From a bacterium (GTDB lineage: Bacteria; SZUA-79; Acidulodesulfobacterales; Acidulodesulfobacteraceae): DNA of 21,483 bases. Position 1 is the first letter of the stretch. Each line of letters opens with the position of its first letter. The translations under genes and the position numbers were made by a program. The stretch covers positions 1 through 21,483 of the forward strand of contig JAJYJN010000016.1 of the NCBI GenBank assembly GCA_021789455.1, given 5' to 3'. Positions 7,817 to 17,779 of the stretch are shown here, in pieces. A model generated the notes under the pieces. It made no database searches. It was not told the origin of the DNA and saw only the letters and a list, made by a program, of their open reading frames with translations.

Positions 7817-7823
7817 CTCCTTT
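7817..7823 (-). promoter_or_regulatory. ribosome binding site fixing the leuD start
   Basis: AAAGGAG on the minus strand, 9 nt before the ATG at 7807. It favours this start over the longer open frame that runs back into the repeat. Confidence 0.75.
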
Positions 7824-7860
7824 ATAAATATTAAAAGCTTTAACTTAATTACTCCATATT

Positions 7861-7953
7861 TTCTGGATTCCTGCCTTCGCAGTAATGACACCCTTTTGAG
7901 ATAAAACGATAAACTTCTCTATATGTCATTCCTGCGAAGGCAGGAATCCAGAA
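7861..7953. repeat. REP-like inverted repeat between leuC and leuD
   Basis: Two 30-nt arms, 7861-7890 and 7924-7953, are inverted copies that match at 29 of 30 positions, separated by 33 nt. Each arm is itself a small palindrome: in the right arm ATTCCTGC (7928-7935), loop GAAG, GCAGGAAT (7940-7947); the left arm has one mismatch in the same stem. The motif (G-T-C-A-T-T-C-C-T-G-C-G-A-A-G-G-C-A-G-G-A-A-T-C-C) belongs to a type of dispersed intergenic palindrome common in many bacterial genomes. In RNA it could form one long hairpin or two short ones within the leuC-leuD message. It is also the source of the false N-terminal extension of leuD. Confidence 0.88.
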
Positions 7954-7972
7954 TTACTTATTTTATTTGGAA

Positions 7973-9247
7973 TTAAGATACCTCATCCGGACCTGCGATT
8001 TTGCCTAGTATCGCGGAAGCCGCGCAGACTGCGGGATTTGCAAGATAAACTTCACTGGTAACATCTCCCATTCTTCCTTTAAAATTCCTGTTGGTGGAAG
8101 ATATGGCTCTTTCGCCGTCGGCCAATATTCCCATATATCCGCCTAGACAGGGTCCGCATGTTGGAGTGCTGACCACCGCTCCGGCATCCATAAAAATATC
8201 TATCAAGCCTTCCTTTTCAGCCATCCTGTATATATCGGGGGTGGCAGGAATAACGATAAGCCTTGAATATTTTGCTATTTTCTTCCCCCTTAAAACCCCT
8301 GCGGCAATTCTTAAATCTTCTATCCTTCCGTTTGTGCATGAACCTATAACGGACTGGTCTATCTTGATGTTTTTTGCCGAAGCCTCGTTAATATCTATGC
8401 TGTTTTCCGGAAGATGCGGAAAGGCAACCTGAGGATTAATAGATTCTGCGTCAAATTTTAACACTTTTGCATATTCGGCGCCTTCGTCGCTTTTATAAAA
8501 TGTATAATCCCTTTTTGCTCTGTTTTTAACATAGTCTTCGGTAATTTCGTCCGGTTCAAATATTCCGCTTTTTGCTCCGGCTTCTATAGCCATATTGGAT
8601 ATGGTAAATCTGTCCGACATTCCCAGATGCTTAAAAGTGCTTCCGGCAAATTCCAATGCCATATAATTAGCCCCTTCTACGCCTATCTGCCCGATAAGAT
8701 AAAGAACTAAGTCTTTGCCGGATACCCATTTTTTAGGTTTGCCTTCAAAAATTACTTTTATGGATTCGGGAACTTTGAGCCATAACTCGCCGAAGGCAAA
8801 GGCATAAGCGAGATCCGTAGAGCCTACCCCCGTGGCAAAAGCCCCCAGAGCGCCGTATGTGCAGGTATGGGAATCGGCGCCTACTACAAGATCGCCCGGA
8901 AGTACTATGCCCTTTTCGGGCAGAAGAGCATGCTCGACCCCTGCTTCTCCACATTCGAAATAATTCTCTATATCGAATTTCTTTGCAAACTCCCTGAGCA
9001 TCTTAGCCTGTTTGGCGCTCAAAATGTCTTTGTTAGGAACAAAGTGGTCAGGAACTAAGGCGATTTTTTTTCTGTCGAAAACATGGCTTGTTCCTATAGC
9101 TTCAAACTCTTTTATAGCTATAGGGGCAGTAATATCGTTACCGAGAGCGATATCGACTCTGGCGTTCACGATATCTCCGGGAGCGATGGTTTCGTTACCG
9201 GCATGATTCTGAATTATTTTTTCCGTAATAGTTAAAGGTCTTCCCAT
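7973..9247 (-). CDS. leuC: 3-isopropylmalate dehydratase large subunit (LeuC, short type)
   Basis: The [4Fe-4S] large subunit of isopropylmalate isomerase, partner of LeuD. The cluster ligands are C304 in I-G-S-C-T-N-G-R and C364/C367 in [10 protein letters not shown]. The aconitase-family motif [15 protein letters not shown] is at 123-137. At 424 residues it belongs to the shorter LeuC/HacA-like group rather than the roughly 466-residue enterobacterial form. The ATG at 9247 is preceded by AAAGGGGA, a good Shine-Dalgarno. It follows leuA by 39 bp and is separated from leuD by 165 bp that hold the REP-like inverted repeat, an unusually large gap for two subunits of one enzyme. Confidence 0.97.
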   Translation of the reverse strand: MGRPLTITEKIIQNHAGNETIAPGDIVNARVDIALGNDITAPIAIKEFEAIGTSHVFDRKKIALVPDHFVPNKDILSAKQAKMLREFAKKFDIENYFECGEAGVEHALLPEKGIVLPGDLVVGADSHTCTYGALGAFATGVGSTDLAYAFAFGELWLKVPESIKVIFEGKPKKWVSGKDLVLYLIGQIGVEGANYMALEFAGSTFKHLGMSDRFTISNMAIEAGAKSGIFEPDEITEDYVKNRAKRDYTFYKSDEGAEYAKVLKFDAESINPQVAFPHLPENSIDINEASAKNIKIDQSVIGSCTNGRIEDLRIAAGVLRGKKIAKYSRLIVIPATPDIYRMAEKEGLIDIFMDAGAVVSTPTCGPCLGGYMGILADGERAISSTNRNFKGRMGDVTSEVYLANPAVCAASAILGKIAGPDEVS

Positions 9248-9286
9248 TTTTATCCCCTTTCATTTATAATCTAAAGTTTATACTTA

Positions 9287-10852
9287 TTATGCACGTATTT
9301 CCATTTCGCAGGCCGATTTACCGGCGGTATTTTTATTATGTACGTATAGTTTATTTAGAGCATTGACATAAGCCTTCGCGCTTGCTACCACGATATCGGT
9401 ATGGGCGCTTCTTCCGGTAATACCCATTCTCTTATCGGCATCTTCTATAGTAACCGAAACATCCCCCTGCGCCTCAGTCGTTCCTCTTATGGATTTAACT
9501 TCGTAAGCTACGACCTTTGCCCCGGAATTGACAATTTTTTCTATGGCGTTTATTGCCGCATCGACCGGACCGTTTCCGCATGAAGAGTCATGCTTTAATT
9601 CGCCGTCAACCATTAATTTGACCATTGAAAGAGGCGAAACGGTATCGCCGCAAACTACATTTACGTATTTTAGCTCATATTTTTCGAGAGGATGCGATTT
9701 TGCGACAAGAGAATCTATATCTTCGTCGTAAATATCTTTTTTTCTATCGGCTAACGCTTTAAATTTGACAAACGCGGCTTCTATTTCTTCGTCCTTTAAT
9801 AAATAGCCTAAAGACGAGAGTTTTTCTTTAAAAGCATGCTTGCCGGAATGTTTGCCGAGCACTAATTCGTTAGGCTGTCTTCCTACCCGTTCCGGAGTCA
9901 TAATTTCATATGTGGTTTTTTCTTTTAATACGCCGTCCTGATGAATACCCGCTTCGTGAGCAAAAGCATTTTTGCCTACTATCGCCTTATTAGGCTGAAC
10001 GGATATTCCCGTTATATGGGTTAAAAGCTGTGAAGACCTGTATATTTCGGTAGTGTTTACTCCAGTAACCGCATTGTATATATCTTTTCTGACGTCTAAA
10101 GCCATTACTATTTCTTCTAACGCCGCATTTCCTGCTCTCTCCCCTATGCCGTTAATAGTGCATTCGACTTGATTCGCCCCCGCTAAAATCGCCGATAGAG
10201 AGTTTGCGGTACCTAAGCCCAAATCGTTATGGCAGTGAACGCTGAGTATTATATTATTTATGCCTTCGACTCTTTCTTTTATGCTCTTTATAAAATTAAA
10301 AAACTCAAACGGGGTAGAATATCCGACGGTATCAGGAATATTTACGGTCGTCGCTCCCGCCTCTATAACCCCCCCTATTACTTTGCATAAAAAGTCTAAA
10401 TCAGACCGCGAGGCGTCTTCGGCCGAAAACTCGATATTTTCGGTAAACGATTTGGCATATTTTACCATGTTGACCGCCTTTTCGTATAATTCGTCTCTGG
10501 TCATTTTAAGTTTATACTTAAGATGTACGTCGGATGTAGCGATAAAGGTATGTATGACGGGTTTTGAAGCATATTTAACGGCTGAATACGCGCTGTATAT
10601 ATCTTTTTCGTTTGCCCTGGCAAGTCCGGCTATCTCAGCCCCTTTTATCTCCATAGCTATCGCTTTTACGGCTTCAAAGTCGCCTTCGGAAGCAATAGGG
10701 AAACCGGCTTCTATAACATCGACTCCAAGACGTGAAAGCTGACGCGCAAGGTTTAATTTTTCTTCTATGTTCATACTTGCCCCGGGAGACTGTTCGCCGT
10801 CTCTCAGGGTAGTATCGAATATTTTAATTTTTTTTAATTGATTATCGCCCAC
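9287..10852 (-). CDS. leuA: 2-isopropylmalate synthase
   Basis: Committed step of leucine synthesis: condenses acetyl-CoA with 2-ketoisovalerate. The N-terminal HMGL-like TIM barrel carries F-D-T-T-L-R-D-G-E-Q-S-P-G (12-24) and the metal ligands H206 and H208 in S-V-H-C-H-N-D-L-G. The linker motif G-K-H-S-G-K-H-A-F is near 335-343. The C-terminal regulatory domain, where leucine binds in known enzymes, is present (V-N-V-V-C-G-D, S-I-R-G-T-T-E-A-Q-G-D-V). At 521 residues it is full length, so leucine feedback inhibition is likely. The start is GTG at 10852, with GGAGGG just 3 nt upstream, which is tight. It follows pssA by 19 bp. Confidence 0.96.
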   Translation of the reverse strand: MGDNQLKKIKIFDTTLRDGEQSPGASMNIEEKLNLARQLSRLGVDVIEAGFPIASEGDFEAVKAIAMEIKGAEIAGLARANEKDIYSAYSAVKYASKPVIHTFIATSDVHLKYKLKMTRDELYEKAVNMVKYAKSFTENIEFSAEDASRSDLDFLCKVIGGVIEAGATTVNIPDTVGYSTPFEFFNFIKSIKERVEGINNIILSVHCHNDLGLGTANSLSAILAGANQVECTINGIGERAGNAALEEIVMALDVRKDIYNAVTGVNTTEIYRSSQLLTHITGISVQPNKAIVGKNAFAHEAGIHQDGVLKEKTTYEIMTPERVGRQPNELVLGKHSGKHAFKEKLSSLGYLLKDEEIEAAFVKFKALADRKKDIYDEDIDSLVAKSHPLEKYELKYVNVVCGDTVSPLSMVKLMVDGELKHDSSCGNGPVDAAINAIEKIVNSGAKVVAYEVKSIRGTTEAQGDVSVTIEDADKRMGITGRSAHTDIVVASAKAYVNALNKLYVHNKNTAGKSACEMEIRA

Positions 10853-10871
10853 AAGCCCTCCAAAACACTGC

Positions 10872-11675
10872 CTATCTCATTTCTTTATTCTTTTTTATCT
10901 TAACATTAACAAGATAAAAATACAATAGCGGCGAGATAAAAGAATACAGGAGGAAAATCGCGAAAAGAGATTCAACGGGTTTAATTATAATTATAATCAG
11001 AATTAATAAAAGCAAAACTAGCGACTCGAACGCCCTGCGCTTAAAAACGGAGAAATCTTTCATCGCAAAATAGCCTATGTTGCTTATCATTAAAAGTCCC
11101 GCTACAACAATCAAAATAAGCATTATTTCGCTTATTAACGCGGTTTTTAAAGAAAATTCGGTCATAAAGAAAAGGAACGAAACAACGGTTCCGGCGGCGG
11201 CAGGAGAAGGAAGCCCCATAAATTTATTATATTCTACCGAATTTCGCTGAACGTTAAATCTGGCAAGCCTGAGCGCCGCTCCAAGGAGATATACGAAAAC
11301 TGCCACCCATCCCAGTCTGCCGTAACCTATAAGAAACCATTTAAATACCAATACTGACGGAGCAGCTCCGAATGCTATAAGGTCTGAAAGAGAATCGTAT
11401 TCGATGCCGAATTTAGAGCTGGTATTTGTAAGTCTTGCAACTTTTCCATCTATACCGTCAAAAAAAATCGAAGCTATTATAAGCCAGCCGGCAACCTGGT
11501 ATTTTCCCTCTATAGAGTTGATAATGGAATAAAACCCAGACAGAAGCGAAAGGCTGGTTATTAAATTAGGCAAAAGAAATACGCCTTTTGTCATGCTGTT
11601 TTTATAAATATTATTGGAGGCTAAGGCGTCTTTTAAGGGCTGATGCAGTTTTTTATTCTTATTTAACTTTATCAT
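10872..11675 (-). CDS. pssA: CDP-diacylglycerol--serine O-phosphatidyltransferase
   Basis: A membrane CDP-alcohol phosphatidyltransferase that makes phosphatidylserine, the substrate of the psd product next door. The full catalytic motif is present: D76-G77-x2-A80-R81-x8-G90-x3-D94-x3-D98. Several hydrophobic helices follow, ending in a basic tail (V-K-I-K-K-N-K-E). At 267 residues it is slightly long at the N-terminus. The ATG at 11675 is 10 nt after the psd stop with no clear Shine-Dalgarno; the ATG at 11594 (residue 28, giving M-T-K-G-V-F-L-L-P-N-L) resembles the usual family N-terminus and is a real alternative. psd and pssA together are a phosphatidylethanolamine module embedded between ilvC and leuA. 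Confidence 0.95.
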   Translation of the reverse strand: MIKLNKNKKLHQPLKDALASNNIYKNSMTKGVFLLPNLITSLSLLSGFYSIINSIEGKYQVAGWLIIASIFFDGIDGKVARLTNTSSKFGIEYDSLSDLIAFGAAPSVLVFKWFLIGYGRLGWVAVFVYLLGAALRLARFNVQRNSVEYNKFMGLPSPAAAGTVVSFLFFMTEFSLKTALISEIMLILIVVAGLLMISNIGYFAMKDFSVFKRRAFESLVLLLLILIIIIIKPVESLFAIFLLYSFISPLLYFYLVNVKIKKNKEMR

Positions 11676-11685
11676 TTAAAATAAT

Positions 11686-12372
11686 TTACGATATTTTACC
11701 TATAATCGTTTTTCCGGAAAACACCCTGTCTCCGACTTTAATACTCTGCCGAAAACTTAAGGGCAGATATATGTCCAATCTGGAGCCGAATTTAATTAAA
11801 CCGAACCTGCTACCCGGTTTCACTTTGTCTCCTTCTTTTATCCTGCAAACTATTCTTCTCGCTATAAGCCCGGCTATCTGGACAAAAGCTATTCTTTTGT
11901 TTTTTCCACCGGAATTGTCTTCTATGCTTAGTACTATGCCGTTATACTCGTTTTCGAGCGATGCCTTGTCTAAATTAGCGGAAAAAAACTTTCCTTTGTT
12001 GTAGATTATCTCTTCTACAATGCCGCCTGCAGGAATTCTGTTTACATGGACATTAAACAGAGACATAAAAATGCTTACCTTTACGGCTTCTTCTTTTAAA
12101 AATCTACCGTCGAAAACTTTTTGCAAAAATATTACCCTGCCGTCTGCGGGAGAAACTATTTCGCCCTCTTTTAGTGTTGAATCCGGCTTGCGTTCCGGAT
12201 CTCTAAAAAAATATATGCAGAAAAAAAAGAAAAGGATCGAAAGTATAAAAAGCGAAAAAAATATATATTTTAATATTATGTATTTTGCATAAAAATATAA
12301 AACTAAAAAAACCAGCGAAAAAACTAATGCGCCGATTATAAATTGAATACCATCTTTAGCTATATATTTCAT
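11686..12372 (-). CDS. psd: phosphatidylserine decarboxylase proenzyme (short type)
   Basis: Decarboxylates phosphatidylserine to phosphatidylethanolamine at the inner membrane. From the ATG at 12372 the protein is 228 residues, typical of the short PSD type. Hydrophobic segments (about 10-29 and 32-55) are followed by F-R-D-P-E-R (56-61), V-S-P-A-D-G-R-V (73-80), the F-N-V-H-V-N-R motif (106-112) and the self-cleavage site F-G-S-R (195-198). Chain cleavage between G196 and S197 would make the pyruvoyl cofactor. The frame stays open to 12507, but those 45 extra codons lie in the palindromic non-coding element in front of the gene. The ATG has only a weak AAGAAAG upstream; a stronger AAGGAG at about 12413-12418 is too distant to serve it. 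Confidence 0.94.
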   Translation of the reverse strand: MKYIAKDGIQFIIGALVFSLVFLVLYFYAKYIILKYIFFSLFILSILFFFFCIYFFRDPERKPDSTLKEGEIVSPADGRVIFLQKVFDGRFLKEEAVKVSIFMSLFNVHVNRIPAGGIVEEIIYNKGKFFSANLDKASLENEYNGIVLSIEDNSGGKNKRIAFVQIAGLIARRIVCRIKEGDKVKPGSRFGLIKFGSRLDIYLPLSFRQSIKVGDRVFSGKTIIGKIS

Positions 12373-12513
12373 TGCTTTCTTATTAATAGTAATGCGGTCA
12401 ATATCTGACCCACTCCTTAGAAAAATATGTGGTCGGCCTTCGGCCATATATTTTTCTATGTTTAAAAAACATCGTTTTGTACATAAAAATATGGCCGGCG
12501 GGGACAATTATTT
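12373..12513. repeat. hairpin-rich, possibly MITE-derived element between ilvC and psd
   Basis: The 141-bp gap is full of inverted repeats. Arm 1 (12419-12434) and arm 2 (12442-12457) form a 16-bp stem around a 7-nt loop, with two pairs that are G-U in RNA. Arm 3 (12483-12496, read as GGCCATATTTTTAT on the minus strand) repeats arm 2's complement, so arm 2 can pair with either neighbour. A third hairpin, ATGTTT-AAA-AAACAT, is at 12458-12472. Near the psd side GGTCA...TGACC forms a small dyad. The edges (a run reading GGGTCAGATATTGACC on the minus strand and GGCGGGGACAATT on the plus strand) remind me of ends of small elements mobilised by Y1-type transposases, but I cannot verify this. The element explains the false upstream extension of psd. 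Confidence 0.6.
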
Positions 12514-13542
<1,029 letters not shown>

Positions 13543-13562
13543 TTATTTCTTATTTATATTTA

Positions 13563-14054
13563 TCAACTTTGCTTTCTCGTTCTCTGTAAGGCTATTATCC
13601 CCGTTTTTACGATATCTTTTATTCCTAAAGGCCTTAAAATATCTATAAGCGATTCTATTTTCCTTTCGGAACCGGTTACCTCTAAAGTATATGAATTTCT
13701 CGAAACGTCTATTACGCGGCCGCCGAATATATCTTTTATTCTGAATATATCGCTTTTTGTAGTTTCGTCGGCATTTACCTTAATTAAAACCGTCTGCCTG
13801 ACCACCGAGTCTTCGTCGGTTAATTCCTGCACTTTTATCACGTTGACAAGCCTGTTTAACTGTTTTGTAATCTGCTCTAAAATCTGTGTATCTCCCGACG
13901 TGGCGATTATCATCTTTGATTCGTTCTTTTCGAGCATTTTTGCTACGCAGATACTGTCTATATTAAATCCTCTTGCAGAAAAAAGCCCGGCGACTCTTGT
14001 AAGTACGCCGGATTCATTTTCGACATGAATTGAAAGAATATGAGTTTTTTCCAT
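13563..14054 (-). CDS. ilvN: acetolactate synthase small (regulatory) subunit
   Basis: Regulatory subunit of acetohydroxyacid synthase; it activates the IlvB subunit and in known enzymes confers valine inhibition. The N-terminal ACT domain (about 4-78) begins H-I-L-S-I-H-V-E-N-E-S-G-V-L-T-R-V-A-G-L, with R-G-F-N-I-D-S at 28-34. The C-terminal domain carries the family's D-I-F-G-G-R-V-I-D-V. At 163 residues it is the short IlvH/IlvN type. It lies 39 bp after ilvB. The ATG at 14054 has no Shine-Dalgarno; instead a perfect 16-bp AT palindrome ends 2 bp before it. Symbols ilvN and ilvH are used interchangeably for this family. Confidence 0.96.
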   Translation of the reverse strand: MEKTHILSIHVENESGVLTRVAGLFSARGFNIDSICVAKMLEKNESKMIIATSGDTQILEQITKQLNRLVNVIKVQELTDEDSVVRQTVLIKVNADETTKSDIFRIKDIFGGRVIDVSRNSYTLEVTGSERKIESLIDILRPLGIKDIVKTGIIALQRTRKQS

Positions 14055-14055
14055 A

Positions 14056-14071
14056 ATAATAAATTTATTAT
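14056..14071. repeat. 16-bp perfect AT palindrome at the ilvN start
   Basis: ATAATAAATTTATTAT is fully self-complementary and sits at the position where a Shine-Dalgarno would be for ilvN. In RNA such a short AU palindrome is weak, so it may simply reflect an open, AT-rich initiation region or, less likely, a protein site. Confidence 0.5.
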
Positions 14072-14093
14072 AAATAATGCTTATTTATATTAT

Positions 14094-15812
14094 TCATACT
14101 AATAACATTCCGGTAATCGGCGAACCGGGAGCGACCATAGGATAAACGCTCTCTTCTCTATCTACGACAAAGTCCATTATAACCGGCTTTTTTATAGATA
14201 ACGCTTTTTCTATTACGGGAACGACTTCGTCGGGTTTTTTTGCCCTTAATCCCACCGCGCCGTATGCTTCTGCAAGTTTAACGAAATCCGGATTAATGTT
14301 CATTTCGGAAAACGAATATCTTTTATGATAAAATAACTCCTGCCACTGCCTTATCATACCAAGAAAATTATTATTAATTATAGCTATTTTAACGGGCAGG
14401 TTATACTGTACGGCGGTTGCAAGCTCCTGTATATTCATTTGAATGCTTCCGTCTCCGGCAATGTCGAAAACCGTTTTATCGGGACATGCTATCTGGGCGC
14501 CTATAGCCGCCGGAAATCCAAAACCCATCGTCCCGAGTCCGCCGGAGGTCAACAAAGTTCTGGGATTTTTAAATTTGTAAAACTGCGCCGTCCACATCTG
14601 GCTCTGACCTACTTCAGTCGCTATGACGGCTTCTCCGGCCGTGAGCTCATAAATTTTTTCTATTACGTATTGAGGCTTTATTATATCTTTCATATGATAT
14701 AAAAGAGGGTGTTCGTATTTCCATGCGTTTATTTCTTCAAGCCAGCCTAATCTCTCGTATTTAGCAGATGAAATTTCTTCGGTTTTATTGCTTAAAATTT
14801 CGAGAAGACTGCTTAAAACAGACTTTACGTCGCCGACCACCGGTATTTCTATCTTTACGTTCTTGCCTATGGAAGAAGGGTCTATATCTATATGGGCAAA
14901 TTTTGCATTTTTACCGAATTCCTCTACTTTTCCGGTAACCCTGTCGTCAAATCTCGCCCCTATAGCTACGATAAAATCCGCATTGGATATCGCCATATTT
15001 GCCGCATAAGTGCCGTGCATGCCGAGCATGCCGAAAAAAAGCGGATGGTCGGAAGGAAAACCGCCGAGCCCCATAAGAGTAGATGTAACCGGCAAATCCA
15101 ACAGCTCGGCCAATTCTTTCAGTTCATTGGCCGCATTCGAACTTATAACTCCTCCGCCTATATAAAGCAAAGGTCTTTTTGCCTTTACAATTTCTGCCGC
15201 AAGTTTAGAAATCTGGACATGATGCCCGAAATACGTCGGACTGTAACCCCTAAGTTCGACGGTTTCGGGATAATCGAACTCATACACGCTCGAGGTAATA
15301 TCTTTAGGAATATCGATTAATACCGGGCCGGGCCTTCCCGTCGAAGCAATATAAAATGCCTCTTTAATAGTCTTTGCAAGGTCCTTGATGTCTTTTACTA
15401 AATAATTATGTTTTGTACACGGTCTTGTTATGCCGACCGTATCGGCTTCCTGAAATGCATCGTTTCCGATTAAATTAGTAGGAACCTGTCCCGTAAGAAT
15501 AACCATAGGCACGGAATCCATATTGGCGGTAGCAATCCCTGTTATAGTATTTGTAGCCCCCGGACCGGATGTTACGAGTACGACCCCAACCTTTCCTGAT
15601 GCCCTCGCATAGCCGTCGGCGGCGTGCGCAGCCCCCTGTTCGTGCCTTACTAAAACATGTTTTATCCGGGATTTATAATTTAAAAGCTCGTCGTAAATAT
15701 TTAAAACTGCGCCGCCCGGATATCCGAATATAGTATCCACGCCTTCTCTTATAAGGCTTTCTAAAATTATTTTTGAACCGGTCATTAATTTTTTTTTCGA
15801 ATTATGCTCCAT
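14094..15812 (-). CDS. ilvB: acetolactate synthase large (catalytic) subunit
   Basis: ThDP-dependent condensation of pyruvate with pyruvate or 2-ketobutyrate, the first common step to valine, leucine and isoleucine. The catalytic glutamate E58 is in V-R-H-E-Q-G-A-A-H. The ThDP-Mg motif runs from G453-D-G-S to N-N at 481-482 ([12 protein letters not shown]...I-I-N-N-N). The FAD-associated middle domain includes [11 protein letters not shown]. At 572 residues it is full length. The ATG at 15812 follows the ilvD stop by 3 nt, and AAGGA lies 8 nt upstream within the end of ilvD. The small subunit follows directly, as expected for a two-subunit acetohydroxyacid synthase. Confidence 0.97.
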   Translation of the reverse strand: MEHNSKKKLMTGSKIILESLIREGVDTIFGYPGGAVLNIYDELLNYKSRIKHVLVRHEQGAAHAADGYARASGKVGVVLVTSGPGATNTITGIATANMDSVPMVILTGQVPTNLIGNDAFQEADTVGITRPCTKHNYLVKDIKDLAKTIKEAFYIASTGRPGPVLIDIPKDITSSVYEFDYPETVELRGYSPTYFGHHVQISKLAAEIVKAKRPLLYIGGGVISSNAANELKELAELLDLPVTSTLMGLGGFPSDHPLFFGMLGMHGTYAANMAISNADFIVAIGARFDDRVTGKVEEFGKNAKFAHIDIDPSSIGKNVKIEIPVVGDVKSVLSSLLEILSNKTEEISSAKYERLGWLEEINAWKYEHPLLYHMKDIIKPQYVIEKIYELTAGEAVIATEVGQSQMWTAQFYKFKNPRTLLTSGGLGTMGFGFPAAIGAQIACPDKTVFDIAGDGSIQMNIQELATAVQYNLPVKIAIINNNFLGMIRQWQELFYHKRYSFSEMNINPDFVKLAEAYGAVGLRAKKPDEVVPVIEKALSIKKPVIMDFVVDREESVYPMVAPGSPITGMLLV

Positions 15813-15815
15813 ATT

Positions 15816-17486
15816 TCATTTCCTTATATTTCTATTGACTATTGCGCCCTCATCGGCGGATGAAACCATATCGGCGTATCTCGATAAATAACCGTAATCG
15901 ATTTTTTTGGGTTTTTTAGAAATTTTCAGTTTTCTTTTATTAAGCTCCTCATCCGAAACAAGCATATTTAATTTCCTGGCGGCAACGTCTATTTCAATCT
16001 TATCGCCGTTATTTAAAAGGGCGATAGGCCCTCCTTCCTGGGCTTCCGGCGATATATGCCCGATACAAGGACCTCTTGTTCCTCCGGAAAATCTTCCGTC
16101 CGTGATAAGGGCGACTTTTTCTCCCAGGCCCATTCCTACTATCTGAGAAGTAGGCGCAAGCATTTCCCTCATTCCCGGTCCGCCCTTAGGCCCTTCATAT
16201 CTTATGACTACGACGTCGCCTTCTTTAACTGCGCCTTTAGAAATATTTTCCATTGCCGCTTCTTCGCTGTCATAAACCGCCGCATTTCCGACGAACTTCA
16301 TCATAGAGGGGCTCACCCCGCTGGATTTTATTATAGCGCCGTTTGGGGCTAAATTACCGTAAAGAACGGCTATCCCGCCTTCATTGCGGTAAGGATTGCT
16401 TATTTTTCTTATAACTTCGTTATTGACGTAATTAACTTCGGATATTATTTCGCTTACGGATTTTCCGGAAACGTTAATAGAATTAAGATTTATAATAGTT
16501 TTTAACTCATAAAGCAGTGAAGGTATACCGCCGGCAAAATCGAGGTCTTCTAAAAAATACTCTCCGGCAGGCCTTAAACTGGTTAGTTGCGGAGTACTCT
16601 TAGAAATCTCATCGAATAGTTTTAAATCTAATTTTATTCCGGCTTCATTCGCAATGGCAAGAAGGTGCAGGACGGAATTAGAAGAGCCTCCGAGAGCCAT
16701 ATCTACGGCTATAGCATTTTTAAAAGAATCCAGCGTTACGATATCCCTGGGGCGTATGCCGTCCTTTACAAGTTCAACGACCCTGGCGCCGCTTTCAAAA
16801 GCCATTCTTTTCTTTATCGCAGAACCGGCGAGAGCCGTTCCCGCACCTGGCAAAGACATGCCTAAAACTTCCGTCAGGCATGCCATTGTGTTGGCCGTAT
16901 AAAGGCCCTGGCATGACCCCTGCCCGGGACATGCGCACATTTCAAGGTCGTTAAGCTCTTTTTCGGTTATCTCTTTTATTCTGAATTTTGCAACCGCTTC
17001 AAAAGTATCTCTTACAAAAGAAAGCCTGTTGCCGTGATAGTGTCCCGAAAGCATAGGTCCTGCGGTAACGACCACGGACGGTATATTAAGACGCAGTGAA
17101 GCCATAAGCATTCCCGGAGTGATTTTATCGCAATTAGTTAAAAGAATAAGGCCGTCGAGACAGTGTGCCTCCGCTACGGTCTCTATCATATCGGCGATAA
17201 GTTCTCTGGAAGGCAGCGAATAGTGCATGCCTAAGTGCCCCATGGCCACTCCGTCGCAAATACCCGGAATCCCGAAAACGAAAGGATGTCCTCCGTTGCT
17301 ATAAACGCCGTTTTCGGCGGCTCTTTCCAGGTCTCTTATGCCGACATGCCCCGGTATTAAATCCGTAAAACTGGAAGCAATGCCTATAAAAGGTTTCTTC
17401 ATTTCGCTTTTAGCGAGCCCCGTTGCATATAAGAGCGACCTGTGGGGAGTTCTATCTATTCCTTCTTTGATATTACTGCTTTTCAT
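15816..17486 (-). CDS. ilvD: dihydroxy-acid dehydratase
   Basis: Dehydrates 2,3-dihydroxy-isovalerate and -3-methylvalerate to the keto acids. Iron-sulfur ligands are C119 in [10 protein letters not shown] and C192 in C-P-G-Q-G-S-C-Q-G; the signature [11 protein letters not shown] and the following G-H-I-S-P-E-A are present. At the position where [2Fe-2S] enzymes have a third cysteine (P-C-N), this protein reads [10 protein letters not shown], as in the oxygen-sensitive E. coli enzyme, suggesting a labile [4Fe-4S] cluster. At 556 residues it is full length. AAGGAT lies 7 nt before the ATG at 17486. It follows the YdcH-family gene by 46 bp, and no leader peptide, T-box or attenuator hairpin is seen in front of it. 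Confidence 0.96.
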   Translation of the reverse strand: MKSSNIKEGIDRTPHRSLLYATGLAKSEMKKPFIGIASSFTDLIPGHVGIRDLERAAENGVYSNGGHPFVFGIPGICDGVAMGHLGMHYSLPSRELIADMIETVAEAHCLDGLILLTNCDKITPGMLMASLRLNIPSVVVTAGPMLSGHYHGNRLSFVRDTFEAVAKFRIKEITEKELNDLEMCACPGQGSCQGLYTANTMACLTEVLGMSLPGAGTALAGSAIKKRMAFESGARVVELVKDGIRPRDIVTLDSFKNAIAVDMALGGSSNSVLHLLAIANEAGIKLDLKLFDEISKSTPQLTSLRPAGEYFLEDLDFAGGIPSLLYELKTIINLNSINVSGKSVSEIISEVNYVNNEVIRKISNPYRNEGGIAVLYGNLAPNGAIIKSSGVSPSMMKFVGNAAVYDSEEAAMENISKGAVKEGDVVVIRYEGPKGGPGMREMLAPTSQIVGMGLGEKVALITDGRFSGGTRGPCIGHISPEAQEGGPIALLNNGDKIEIDVAARKLNMLVSDEELNKRKLKISKKPKKIDYGYLSRYADMVSSADEGAIVNRNIRK

Positions 17487-17532
17487 AAAATTTATCCTTA
17501 AATATTAATTGTTTGCAATATGAAAAATTAAT

Positions 17533-17766
17533 TTATCCGGAAATTTTTTCTTTAATAATTTTTTTCATTATATCGTTTCCGTTAAGCTTTTTTAATTTAA
17601 GCTCTTTTATGGCTTTCTGCTCGTCCGGCGTCAAAAAAGGCTTTGTGCTGTATTTATTTAACATTTTTTCTATTTCCATATGTTCATTGTATATCTTTTT
17701 AAAATTTTCGTCTCCGGCGGCAAGAGATTCCGCCATTTTTTTTTCGGCTTCATCTAAAAACTGCAT
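17533..17766 (-). CDS. YdcH/DUF465-family small protein
   Basis: 77 residues, charged and helical, without signal peptide or membrane segment. The family pattern is clear: N-F-K-K-I-Y-N-E-H-M-E-I-E-K, then P-F-L-T-P-D-E-Q, then I-K-E-L-K-L-K-K-L-N-G-N-D-I, which is the F..L..E-H...I and L-K..K-L..K-D.I layout of YdcH/DUF465 proteins. Their function is not established; they form a two-helix coiled coil. I set the start at the ATG at 17766 because GAGGAGG (17773-17779) lies 6 nt before it. An in-frame ATG at 17781 overlaps that ribosome binding site and is part of the 41-bp repeat, so it is unlikely to be used. It stands at the head of the branched-chain run, right behind the duplicated promoter. 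Confidence 0.82.
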   Translation of the reverse strand: MQFLDEAEKKMAESLAAGDENFKKIYNEHMEIEKMLNKYSTKPFLTPDEQKAIKELKLKKLNGNDIMKKIIKEKISG

Positions 17767-17772
17767 AAACAG

Positions 17773-17779
17773 CCTCCTC
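17773..17779 (-). promoter_or_regulatory. ribosome binding site fixing the YdcH-family start
   Basis: GAGGAGG on the minus strand, 6 nt before the ATG at 17766. The upstream in-frame ATG at 17781 runs directly into this sequence, so the shorter protein is preferred. Confidence 0.7.

Noticed and set aside
7808..7891. Longer leuD reading frame with 28 extra N-terminal codons
   Set aside because: The extra codons are read from the REP-like inverted repeat, and AAAGGAG at 7817-7823 supports the ATG at 7807, which gives the family's usual N-terminus.
12373..12507. Longer psd reading frame with 45 extra N-terminal codons
   Set aside because: The extension lies in a palindrome-rich non-coding gap, has no family similarity, and the ATG at 12372 gives the normal 228-residue short PSD.
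14892..15320. Plus-strand open frames opposite ilvB, leuA, leuC, ilvD, phoH and others (the longest about 160 codons)
   Set aside because: They lie wholly within well-conserved minus-strand genes, have no recognisable domains and no ribosome binding sites, and are best read as antisense shadows.
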